Origin: Mansonella perstans
Lineage: Eukaryota > Nematoda > Chromadorea > Rhabditida > Onchocercidae
Assembly: GCA_037074765.1 (NCBI GenBank)
Contig: JBAMDO010000017.1
Span: 372,001 to 436,000 of the forward strand
Reading direction: 5' to 3'
Length of the DNA: 64,000 bases
A model generated the notes under the pieces. The model had not been told where the DNA came from, searched no databases, and saw only the letters and a program-made list of their open reading frames with translations. A program made the position numbers and the translations under genes. Each line of letters begins with the position of its first letter. Positions within the stretch are counted from its first letter, which is position 1. Positions 23,840 to 35,521 of this stretch are shown here, in pieces.

Positions 23840-26045
23840 TTTTGCAAAACTATTAATCGTATATGCTGTAGCTTTTTGCGAGTTCTTTGGCAAATAAAAT
23901 TAGTAGTTTGAATTCAAGAAATTTAATCCAACATTGGCAATGATACATGAGTAGACTTTACAAATGGACTGTAGTATAAAGAGAAAAAAATTCAATACAA
24001 TATAAAAGAGAGAATAGTAGAAAGCAGAGAAAAGGTAAGACAAAAATCAAATTTCACAGCTATGTTGTTGAACTATAGTACAGTATTTACTGAGAGATAG
24101 AAGTGTCAGCGTGTTGTAGACCGTTTGTGTTGTAGACGTTATAATTCAACGATGTTGATAAAGCAAAGGATCGATTGATCGACAAGATCCGATCGAGAAG
24201 TCCTTCTTTCCCCATCTTCTTTCCTTCCTCTTTTACAGTTCAATTTTTCTTTTCTTCGTTCAATGAATGAATGAATGTGCTATCCAATTGACTAAACTGA
24301 TTCTAAATATTTGACTATGGATTTATGTTAAATTGAACAAATAGAAATACACTGCAGAAATGAAGAACGATAAAAGGAATAATCGAAAGCAAAATGTACG
24401 CCATACAGCTGTTCAAAGCTCTTTTCTCCAATTAGAATGCTTGATAATTGTATCGATAATCGTTATACTTTTTTAATATGAATAAAATTTTGTCTACCTC
24501 AATTTTAACAAAGCTGAATTGTGGAAAAATTCACATTTGTAAATGGATAAATGAACATATGAATGAATGGTTGAGATAATTTTAGGCTAATTCAAATCTA
24601 ATAAATCTAAAAAGCGATCTTCAATTTTCAAAGCAAGAATTCTTTAATTGAAATAGTGCGTCAAAAACTTAAAAAGTAATTGTTAAATTGGCGAATTTAA
24701 AAATGAGTAAAAAAAAAGAAAAAAAAATCCACCTTAAGGAAAAAATGCCACAAGAAGAAGGGTATAATGAATTAATGGTTCGATCGATCAATCATTTTGC
24801 TTTTTTTTTTTTTTTTTGAAATTGAAGCCTTTCCTTTTAAATTTTTTCTGTGAAAATTTCAATCATGTTTGCTAATATATAACAAATGGTGAAAAAAAAA
24901 GATAAATTTGTTGGAATGTTGAAGATTTAAAGAATGTTTATGAAGTTGGGATAATAAAACAGAACCACTGTAACATTTCTCATAGATTTAAATTAATGAT
25001 ACTAATGAGTATAGTAGTTTCTAAACTTATTTCATTTTTAACTTTTACGACGAAATGATGAGAAATAAAACGATGAAAGAAATTGCATTTCGTTCCCAAA
25101 TAGTCGAAGCTTGCACGGCATTTCAATTTTTTTTTTTAAACAATTACTTCAGTGAATTTGAATTTTTTTTTTTTTTTGTTTAAACAATTACTTCAGTAAA
25201 TTTCAATTTTTTTTCTGTTTAAACAATTACTTTAGTGAATTTGAATTTTAAACAAACAAACATTTTCGTTCAACTACAGCTAAAACGCGCGAAATTCTCC
25301 GTGTATTTGGATTGGAAATATGATTCACTGACATTGTGAATGTATGTATGCAGTGTAGGAGTGGTGTCTTATAAGATATGTATGAGCATTTGATTTTTTT
25401 TCTTATTTATTGCGTTTAAGCTTAGAAATACTCATAAAATGATATTAATTAGAATACTTTAACTTTTTAATTTTTTAAATCCAAAATCTGTCTACTTTTA
25501 AACTTTTTTTTGCATTACTTTTTATAAAACCAAATGTTTTTTTTTTCTCTTTATCGCTTAATCATTTTGTCTGAGTCATATTTTTAAAGCTAAAGTTAAA
25601 AGAATGCATTGCTATTTAATAAATTCCTGAAAACATAATTTTTTTTTTTAAATTAATATCAAAAAATCAAAATAATAGATAGACAAATAAACAGAATTAA
25701 CAGTCAAATAAACAAAGAATGTCTCTAAAATTATCGAAATGTGCATACGAAAAAGAGCGAGAATGTATACATGTTTACATGTATCAAAATATGCATACAT
25801 GTTTGTATACGTAAACCGAGAAATTTCATATCTTCGAGAATCAGAAAGCGACGTAGATAATCTTGCTAAATCTGATCTATGATGACTATAAGTTAAGGAA
25901 AAGAATTCTTAAACATGGGTAACTCATGGAATGGGAATGCTAAGCATTGTGTTATTTTCTCAATGATTATCTATTTTCAATTTTTTCTTTGTTTTTTTTA
26001 AACAAAGTTTATTTTTTAGGTGAAATATTTGCTTAATCAGAATTT
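23840..26045. other. Divergent intergenic spacer (~2.2 kb)
   Basis: This separates the PLPPR-type gene from the repeat-protein gene, which are transcribed outward. It contains poly-A/T runs and a three-copy tandem array (25121-25243). There is also a cluster of nested ATACATG/CATGTAT words near 25765-25812 (TGTATACATGTTTACATG and so on). I see no coding exon. Confidence 0.6.
25121..25243. repeat. Three-copy AAACAATTACTTCAGT repeat
   Basis: Each unit has a poly-T run, then (GTTT)AAACAATTACTTCAGT and AAATTT. There are three units of about 40 bases, differing mainly in T-run length. Confidence 0.85.
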
Positions 26046-29000
26046 ATGGTAGGAATGTATGGTATCGTTTTTACTCCACCATTCATCAAAGATGAAATAA
26101 TACATGTGGTTTATGTGAGAGAAAACTATCCTCTTCTATTCATTAAACAAGCAGCTTCAGTATCAAACAGAGCAAAAATGAGTAAACAAGAATTTAAAGA
26201 ACTCGAAAAAGTGGTTGGTTTGAAACATTTTTGCAAAATTTGTCGCTTATAAACCTCATTTTTCACTTTTCCTACTGAAACATTTCTTTGAATTTTATGA
26301 ATTTTTCATGCTTAAAAGAAAAATTCATTAGATGAATTACCCAATGAATTTTTCTTAATTTTTTTTTAGATGAATTTTTTTTAGATGAATTATCTAGTGA
26401 TTTTTCTTTTTTTTTTTTTTTTAGATGAATTACCTAATGAATTTTTCTTTTAAGAAATTCATTGTTCTCGAATTCATTATTTGTCCGAGAAACAATGTAA
26501 CAACTTTATTATCTCATATTATACGTAAAATTGGAATAAGTAAAATTTGTACGGATATAATTTGTATGAATAAGTTAAGTGTTAATTTAAATTGGTTAGT
26601 AGTTTGAAGGATATTTCAGGATGAAAAAAAAAAATCACTTATGTTCGGTGACTGCATTGAATTTGATGAAAGCGATATTAAAGAAGGTTGTATTGAGAGG
26701 TATGGAAAGATGTTTCCATTGTACCCTCATCGCTGCAATGGTAAACAATACCAGGTAAGTGCTGCTTAATAAAAACGAAAATTTATTATTTGTGGAGTTA
26801 TTTCAGAAATAACTTTACGCTTTAAAATGTAGAATATTTTGAAAATTTTTTACACTCTTTTGATAGTTTACTTTTGTAACAGTAGCAGTAACAAAGGAAG
26901 AGTATATTTGTCACATATTCAATCTTCCAGAATATTTCAGAATTGCAAAATTTATTGAAAGTTAGATTAAAGATTTGTTAATTCTAAGAACTATATTCAT
27001 TTATTACAGTGTAATGAATGCTAATTTCTAGACTTGTCAAATAGAAAGGATTTAGTTGATTTTAATTTTTGAGAGCTTGTTCATTGCAGATTGAATTAAC
27101 TTGTATCTTTTCATCGCTAGCTCCAGAATGGGAGAATGAGTGTTACTGTCGATTGTTTGGCAAAGTTCGAGTTGATCCGATATTGAGAAATTGTTTTATT
27201 GCTGATGTTGCATATCGGTAATACAGATTAATCAGTAAAAACAGATTAATTTAAAAACTTTTTATGGAGCTAGTATGTAATTACAAGTGTATATGTTTGT
27301 GATGCTTTATACAATTGAAGCACGCGAAATTAAGAAAGTTTTAAATTTAAAAGGTTATCATTATATTCCTTTACAGCAATGTTCATTATTGATTAGCGTG
27401 TAAATTGTTTTTCTCTTTCATTTTTTTTTTAGCTGTTGGATTTCCGTGGAAGTAAAGTGGACGCAGTCTTTACATTGGTCTTTATATACCGAGCTTGGTG
27501 AATATATTGGTGTGTCAGAAGAGCAAAATTTGGTTAAAGAAACGGTGAATTCTGAATTCTTGTTTGCAGTTCAACAATACAGTAATATTCATTATTTTCT
27601 AAATTTTAAACAGCCAATTTTTTATTCGTCTTAATTCAGAAGTTGTACATCCCAAAATCCCTGAATTCTCAAAATTTAAAATTGAAGTTTAAAAAATATT
27701 TGTAAGTTTAGAGTAATTTTAGTTATTTGTTCTATAATCCTATACTGTAATGAATTGCAGGAAAATTAAACAATGGGATTTCTCAATCTTTTTCTTTTGT
27801 TAAATTTTGTTTACGGTGGGCGATTTGCTGCTGTAAAATGAATTCAGATTAAAAAGTGTTGCAGTTACCAAATGTAGGGAAGATATGAGATTTATCAAAA
27901 AAAAAAATTGTTAAAAAGAAATCAAAAATAATTTATAATCAGTTTATAGCCCTGGAATCGTGGGGATCCTCGCTTTTTTGCCATCGTAGGCAGCGATGAT
28001 GATGAAAGTGATTCAGATCTGAGAGGAGACCTTCGAATATCGTATCCTTATGAGGTTTGTTTCACCTACCTGCGCTGTTTGCTGTTATCTATCATTTGAA
28101 AACAAAACTACTCATTGTAAATTTTCTCATACTGTGATTACTGTATCGACGATAAATCAGTCACTGTTGATACTTTATAGAACCGAAATCCATATTGTTT
28201 TGCTTTATTTTTTTGGTTATTATGTTTCAATCTTAAGAATTTTTCAGTATTTCATTCATAAACATTCTTTGTCAAAAATCATAAAGTATTAATGGCGTAG
28301 GGAAAATATGCAAAAAGAAATTGAAAATATGGGGAATATAGGAATGAGAACTTTCAAGGAGTGGGATGAAGGGAAATCCGAGAAAAAACAACACCCCATA
28401 TGAATCTAAAAATTAATTTAACTTTCAAAAAACAACTTATAATTTTGATTTGATACATATAATACCTTAATATCTGTTTGCAATCATGATTCCCATAGAG
28501 TTTATAAGGTATTGCAACTATTTTTCTTTAACTTATATGCTTTAAGCCTATGAAATACCTTGTTTTAATAAGAATTGGATACTGTAGTTAAGTGTCAAAA
28601 TACTGTCGACGCTTGCCCGCTAGATCAACTTTCAACTTTTCGGAAACTTTTTTTCCTTAAACACTTTACAATGGAAATATCTAGAAAAAGGGATAAAACT
28701 TCATTCAAAAGAATGTGAAATCACTTGATTGATATCGCCTTAATTTTGAAAGTTTTTTTCTAATGCTACTTTTTTATGATTTTTTTCAAGCGTTTTTGTG
28801 CCAAAATTAGAGACAAAGTTGAGAATCTATTAGAGACAAATTAGAGACATTAGAGACAAAGTTGAGAATCTATTAGAGACAAATTAGAGACATTAGAGAC
28901 AAAGTTGAGAATTAGAGACAAAGTTGAGAATTATGTATCAAAGTAAATTGTATTTGGAATAAATAAAAACTACAAGAAGTTTAATAGTTAGAATAAAATC

Positions 29001-31358
29001 TGTTTAGGTTTTCAATTCTTTCTTTTTGCAATGTAGTTGAACATGAAATCTATCTGAATATTATGAAAATTAGAATAATGCAAATATTACTTCAATTCCA
29101 TATAGTTTGCAGTATATGGTCATAGCAAATTCTTCGAAGCGATAGTAAGACTTATTTTTGATAGATAACACATAGTTTTATTAAAAAGTAATAAGAATTC
29201 TCATATATCTTGAGATTTAATCTTCTGTATATTTCATCTCATTACAGATATGCGATGTAAATGGTGTATTAATTAGTGAACGAAATGTTTATAGTAACCA
29301 ATATCCGGATGTAAAAATTATGTTGGGTTATGTGAAACATGGACAATATACTCTTGTTGGTAGCCGTATAAAATTTAATGCCTATTACAATGCTCCATTA
29401 CAATTTTATGTAGTTCGGTCGTATCGTCGTTTAAAGAAACAGTCGTTTACAGCAAAGCCATTCGATTACGCATCATCGTTTTTGGTTATTTTTCTTTTTT
29501 TTAAACATCTTTCATAAAAACCCATAGTTGAACACCGATAAAAATTACTGACACATCGTAATAGAAGGCATATATCGATCAATATTTTTCTCTAAGCTTG
29601 TTATATTCCGCAAAGTTGATATTTTCATTAGATTTTCTGGACGTATTCATGATAAATGGCATGAATTTACAGCAGATCTCCGTTGTGAATCTACGCTTCA
29701 TGAATAAAATAAAATTAACTCGAATTATTATTCCGTTAATTTTATCATTTTAGTTAGAGGTTAACGCTAGTTGGGAACCAGATTTGCCAATGGGATATTT
29801 GCGTTCTGAAAATAAGGATCTGGGATTGATCCATGATCCAGATGGACTACTGCTACCTGTATTATTAGGTAAAAATCCAAATGCACTGATCTGTATACAT
29901 GTGGCATATACAGGTCCTAATCGTTTAAGTTGTTTTGCAGTAAAAGACATATCAGCAAAGGAAGCAAATGTTGCTGTCAATAGTGGCTGTGTAAGAGATT
30001 ATTTTTTTTTTTTTTTACTTTTTTCTCGTTTTCCAATTTACAAATAAAAAATGTTAAAGTTTCTCAAAGGGTATAATATTACAGATTATTTCAAATTTCT
30101 CAAACTGTTAAAGTTTTCAAGGTTTCCTATTGCAGTTATTTGGGAGCACGAAATTAATGAATAATTGCAATAACCTGTAATATTGTATCCTTATTACACC
30201 ATAATATGCTTCTTAGCAAGGATCACTCAATAAATTAACAACTAATAAAATGCATTACACAGTAACTTTATATAGATTAATAATTTAGACTACGTTAAAA
30301 CTTCCTCGTAATGTAATTTTAGATGGAGCTGTCGGATGATGGCTTGGTTTTGGATGACGGCTCTCTTTTAGCATCCCAATGTTTGAAAATTCGCTTCGAT
30401 GGTAGTTCGCACGAAGAATGTGACAAGCTTATTCCTGGGACATGGGTCAAGTTCACAGCATGGAGTCCTGCTAACATGCCGGATTTCAGAATCAAAACTT
30501 GGAAACTTACAGATAATCCACATTTAATGAAGATTCATGCAGTTCCTACATGCGATGGTTATGCGGTAAGTACACATCCCTCCCTTTGATGCCCTGTGAA
30601 GCGTTAAATTAAAAAGAATGCTTTTGATTTCATTTAATCTACCTTTTATTACACCATATAGAGCTGTGTTAGATATATTGTGCGTAATTTGGATTTGAGT
30701 GAAGGACTGGATAAATCTAAAGATTTGTATAACAACTTTTTTGCTTACATTTGCCTGCGTTATAGTTTTTTGAATGCTTAAGAATTTTTCAATTTTAGTT
30801 TAAAACATGTGGCTTTTATGAAGAAAAGCTAAGCGCCATCCGATCAACCGTATTCGGTTTTATTGAAATACCGCACGAAAAACGACCGCTGATAAACTCA
30901 AAAAATAAAGATATAATGACTGTCTGGGTACGAGAAGATAAAAGGAATAAAACAACACGTTTTGTGTTTCATTCGATTGAAATGCCGCAGCCTATCGTAA
31001 GTTCACTTACAGAGTTGGATTTAAAAAAAAAAATAAAAAAATTTTATATCTACAACTATAGAAATTTTATATTTACAATTATTTATATTTATCATTTAAA
31101 AAAAATAAATGCCTCATTAAATGGTCTTGCTACTTAATTAAATAGTTAAGTGGTTGCCAAAACCGGATAACTCTGGTACAATGTCGGGGCGCAAGATCAC
31201 TTGCAGACGACTTGATTACCGGTGAAGCTGTTGTAAGCAGTAGAGCAGCCTCCATACTACGATCTGTTGAGATTTATCCTTTGATTGGACGATTTGTTTT
31301 TTTCTTGATTTTTCATATATACTATAAGATGGTTTTGGTATATTATTGCTGGCTATGA
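26046..31358 (+). CDS. Unrecognised repeat protein (10 exons, ~590 aa)
   Basis: Exons: 26046-26210, 26620-26754, 27090-27217, 27433-27544, 27950-28054, 29248-29484, 29754-29990, 30323-30565, 30799-30996, 31146-31358. All phases close and nearly all junctions are phase 0. There is no signal peptide. An acidic patch (GSDDDESDSD) lies at about residue 190. A module appears to repeat. In exon 6, GSRIKFNAYYNAPLQFYVV matches GTWVKFTAWSPANMPDFRI in exon 8. The shared pattern is G-x-x-(I/V)-K-F-x-A-(Y/W)-x-x-A then (F)-x-V/I-x-(S/T)-(Y/W), a beta-rich look. I cannot name the family and give no function; it may be nematode-restricted. The 3' end is uncertain. Exon 10 reads open into a hydrophobic stretch to 31358, but it also holds a good donor at 31233 (GTAAGC), which could lead to a further unseen exon. 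A TTTTTTAG acceptor precedes the start codon. Confidence 0.72.
26331..26449 (+). repeat. GATGAATTAxxxAATGAATTTTTCTT repeat in intron 1
   Basis: Three imperfect copies separated by T runs lie inside the first intron of the repeat-protein gene. Confidence 0.75.
28805..28931 (+). repeat. AATTAGAGACAAAGTTGAG minisatellite (intronic)
   Basis: Units of AGAGACAAAGTTGAGAATCTATT and AGAGACAAATT/AGAGACATT alternate, giving a higher-order unit of about 53 bases repeated twice plus partial copies. It lies in the 1.2-kb intron 5 of the repeat-protein gene. Confidence 0.9.
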
Positions 31359-33032
31359 CAAAAATGCTTATCATGCTTATCTTATCAAGTTTATCGGAAA
31401 AACGAGCAACAAAACAAAAAGAAAAAAGAAATACAACTTTACAATTTGACTGAGGATATGTGAAATAGTTCCCTGGAGTGATTTTCTGAATTTTCTGGGG
31501 CAATATTCTGGACATTTTATAACCTTTCCATCTTTTAAAATGTGAAATTATCTTCAGTAATCATTTCTTGAATTTCAATTCTCTACTAGGTTTTCTGTAA
31601 TTAATTCAATATTTTTCAAAATACCAACAAACAATACCATGTGTTTGGCCAGAAGAGCGAAACTCTCAAATAACTCATTAACGGGAACCAAATATCTGCT
31701 ATTTGTATTGATTATTCAACTATTTCACTCTTCCTTTCTCAGTACCATGTTGAAATGTCATATTGCTATATAAAAGGAATAGATTAACTGGTATTATAGT
31801 TGCCGAAAGAATTTATGTAAAATAATTTTGAACAAATGTTGTTGAAATTTCTATGGAATATGATGAATTGTAAGTCAGGAATGAATCGCAGAGTCAGGAT
31901 CGAAAATCGAACATTACATTCAGTGCAAGCATAACCTATGCATTACTTTTAAATTGGCAAAAAAAAAGAAATCTAAGCCTACTCAATAATCTTTTTTTAC
32001 AAAAAAATCAGTTAAAACTTTGCTAACATTTATTTATCAGTACATCTTTTAACAACAAGCATGATAACTTGTGTGAGCTTATTAGATATATATGTCTATA
32101 TCAACTGTTAGTCGCAAATTTTAATATACTGTTCAACCAAGTCAACAAGGCAAACAGGTTACAAAGCTAGTTGGTTAGCTGAAATTAGCTTCGTTTAGCA
32201 ATACAGAAAATGTTATGCAGTATTACAAGACAAATAATTTATTTGATTCTTCACTAATGTGAGGATAAAATTATAAACATTAAAATTCATATCATTTAAA
32301 GGCAGATTTAGCTGGAATAATTCAATTTAAAACAATAACGATAACAGAATTTATCACAACTCAAATTACTACATGATTTCTTGATTTCGTTCAGAATTTT
32401 TCTACACTGTCTCGTTATCCAAAAATGAAAGATTTCAAAAAAATGGAAGAAAATAACACTGTCTCGTTATTCAAAATTAAATCAAATGGAAGGTTTCAGT
32501 AATTTTCAAAGAGTATTTCTCAAAAAAAAAAAAAAAAAAGAAAAAAACTTGCATAGCACAAAGAGTTTAATAAAGATCTATCATTACTTCATCTTCCTAT
32601 CATTTATTGATCAAGTTTGATTTTTTCAAACTTTTCCAGATCCAGATTCTATTTATCTGAAATAGAAGAAAAATAACTCTCAATGACCTAATATTCATAC
32701 CATTTCTTTAATCATAAGAAAATGATGTCGTAAGAGACCTCCATACAGCTCGCTCAACTCAAATCGGAATATGCGTTCGTGACTGCAGTACCAGCATTCT
32801 GCAAATCATCCAAATAATTGTCTTATAGAAACTGATCCTACATTGGTATCCTTTTCCTTAAACAAGCCCTAACCGATAAAATATGAACACTCTTTAGATA
32901 TACAACCTGCCCTGATATTCCTGCATGTTGTGAAATCTAAGGAATTCGCATTACAGTAAAGTTCCAATATTTCAAAAAATAAAACATCATACTGAAAAAT
33001 AATGCTACCACTGAAAAAACCGATTACTTCGT
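31359..33032. other. Intergenic, convergent gene ends
   Basis: AT-rich sequence with no supported exon. If the donor at 31233 is used, a terminal exon of the repeat-protein gene could lie here; none stands out. Confidence 0.5.
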
Positions 33033-34245
33033 TCAAACCTTATTCCGAATTTGAGGCTGAATTAATTGACTATAAAAAACAGTTTGATTTTGAGTTCGAT
33101 CTTTCGACTTCGCAACCACTTCTTTAAGTTCCGCAAATAATTTACTTCTTGCTTCATTTAATTCAGCCTTCCGCGCATTCAGGTATTGAATCTGAAAATC
33201 ATAATAAATTTTAATATCGAATGTTGTGATATTTTGTAATGCATTTTTGAATATATTTAAATATTATGTAGAGCTTAGCAAATGCTCGTGTTAATGAATT
33301 CAGCACTATGTGCCAGCTTTGCTGTAAGTCTGTTTCCAAAAAACAAGAAGTCAAATTGGGGATTTAAGGCATCGATTAGTTTACTTTTTTTTCACACCCG
33401 CTGATTTCCTCCTTGTACCAAGCATGTTTCTCTTCCACATTTTTACGCTCTTCAGCACGTGCTGCACGAGCTGCGCGATCTGTAATAACTTCAGATAATT
33501 AAACATTGTCTATTAACAAAAATCATAGTTTGGTAATCACAATATAAAGGAGGAAGATAAAAATGAAAAAAACCAATTAATGGGTTGATGAGATATTAAT
33601 TATACAACACTTTGTTTTGATTACTTATCCCTGATGTGAAATAAACGAAGTAATCAAACAGATAGCAGAATTAAATCAGAATCGATCAAATAAACATTAA
33701 CAACTGAATCGATGACAGAGAGATTCATGATCATTGGTAAAGTTTTTAGTAGACAAATGATCCATTAATGGAAATGTAAATAATAAAATGAACATTAATG
33801 GAAATAAAATAAAAAGAAAAAACAATGAACACTTTCCAGCATGTCTTATCACTTTTGATTACTTATCACTGGTGTACGATAAATAAATAAAGTAATCAAA
33901 AAGGTAATGATTGATTCAGAATCGATCAACTGAAGAATAAATTACATTGCATTGATAAAATAAAAATTTTCACTTTGTATCTGAATCAAATCAAATTTTT
34001 CTTTGATCTAAAAAAATTTTAAATACAAAACCTCTTTCCTCTTCTTTACGTCGAGTCATAATCTGATCGAGTATTTTGCGGCGTACAGCATCTGTTGGTG
34101 GTAATAATGGTTTCCAACCAACGGGTAATGTTTTTCCTATTCCACGTCTTCGTGATAAAAATTCTGCGATACGATTATCAGTGACTGATGAAGAAACTGC
34201 TGTTGTTACTGCTACTGGTACGGTTGTTGCTACGTTATCAGGCAT
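33033..34245 (-). CDS. Coiled-coil protein, possibly GPS2-like (3 exons, 155 aa)
   Basis: Exons, 5' to 3': 34245-34032, 33479-33385, 33191-33033; phases close. The N terminus is Thr/Val/Ser-rich and low-complexity, followed by FLSRRRGIGKTLPVGWKPL. A long charged helix runs from about residue 50 to 140, with RRKILDQIMTRRKEEER, RAARAARAEERKNVEEKH and LNARKAELNEARSKLFAELK in order. The last segment follows the pattern of the GPS2 (G-protein pathway suppressor 2) helix that binds NCoR/SMRT (L-x-x-(x)K-x-x-L-x-x-x-(R/H)-x-x-LF-x-x-LK-x-V). That match is weak and by eye; a generic nuclear coiled-coil protein is the alternative. The short intron 1 contains two hairpin-bearing repeats (33615-33657 and 33853-33901). 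Confidence 0.7.
33615..33901. repeat. Two direct copies of a hairpin-forming element (intronic)
   Basis: Copy 1 has arms TTGATTACTT (33617-33626) and AAGTAATCAA (33648-33657). Copy 2 has 12-base arms TTTTGATTACTT (33853-33864) and AAGTAATCAAAA (33890-33901). The loops resemble each other (ATCxCTGxTGTxxxATAAA), and both are followed by a CAGAATCGATCAA word. They are two diverged copies of one small dyad element within a single 552-base intron. Confidence 0.8.
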
Positions 34246-35521
34246 TCATAAAAGTGCAAAATATAATTTCTGAAATATTTTCATCATTTTCAGATAAATA
34301 ATTAATTATTTCAGATAATTAATTATACATTGTTTTCAGATAATTAATTAATGTGAAATCTGAAAAAGCAGAAAAAAATCTCCAGGTTACATCTGCATAT
34401 ATTATTAAAAATTTAAACATATCGAATGTCATTAATTAATCAGCCTAATTAGTTATCTCTAAAATTAAGCTAATTAATATTTACCTGGAAATGATGAAAA
34501 TATTTCAAAAGTGCAATTAATTATATGTCAAAAATATTGAAGGAAAAAAAGACACAATTAATTTAAATTAATTGTACTTATTTTGTGAACCACTTTTAAT
34601 TTGGCAAATTCAATGCAATCAATTTTGAAATTTTAATTTAATTTGTAAACTTTTATTTTAAATCCGCCAATAAACGATATGGAAAAGTCATGAAAAATCC
34701 TCGAATGTAAAAAGTGATACAAAAACGGAATTCCGAAGAATCATTTAAGTGTCATAGAAGCATAGACAGAAAAAGACGGCCCATGCTATGACCGTTATGG
34801 CCACGGTTGTGGCCCCTAACCATTTAATATTTCGAAGGCGTGAAACTTGTGCGAAATGGTAATTCTGGGGCACGTATGCACGTAAAGGGTATATGGAAAA
34901 ATCCGGAAATTTGTATAAGAAGGTAAAACACGGAAGTCATGCGTCAATCGTGAATGATCACGTGAATGATCACATTTTTAATTTTGCTAAAATGCCAATT
35001 TAGTAAAGTTTATATACTTCTTTCTCTTTTTCTCTTTTTTTGCAGGATACATAGCATAATATACGTCAAATTTCTATTTTCGAATTGATGCGTTTATTCG
35101 GAACAATAATAAAATTGTCCAAACATTTCCAATTACTATTTCTTGGATCATTTCCACAAAGTATCACGGTACTTTTGATTCTTTTTTTTTCGTATTAATT
35201 AATTGGCAAATTCATTAATGAGAATTGCTGTCGGAGAAATGAGAATCTAAAAATCGAAAAAAAGAAAGAAAAAAGTGAAAAATATTTTTGCATAGCATTA
35301 TGCTAAATCGTAACTGTACTAATAATGTATATCAGATGTTTTGATAATTTACGGTGGTAATTGTTTGAGATTTGAGACTGACTAGCAACAAGACGATAAA
35401 ACAAATTGAATTGAATTAAATTAAATTTTTTGAATTGATTGATTGAAATGAGAAATTAAAATTCTGTAAAAGCAAGTAGAAAATAATATAATTTGCAGAT
35501 AGTTTGCCGATTATTTCACCT
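34246..35521. promoter_or_regulatory. Divergent spacer between GPS2-like gene and ASCC1
   Basis: About 1.3 kb separates two outward-facing genes. A patch at about 34770-34880 is clearly richer in G and C than its surroundings and contains a perfect dyad, GGCCAC-GGTT-GTGGCC (34799-34814). It could be a shared promoter element; the sequence alone does not show activity. A TTTGCAG acceptor 27 bases before the ASCC1 start is a likely trans-splice site. Confidence 0.35.

Noticed and set aside
35086..35160. Open frame starting MRLFGTIIKLSKHFQ upstream of ASCC1
   Set aside because: Not in phase with the ASCC1 first exon, which begins after its own acceptor at 35494 and matches the family N terminus.
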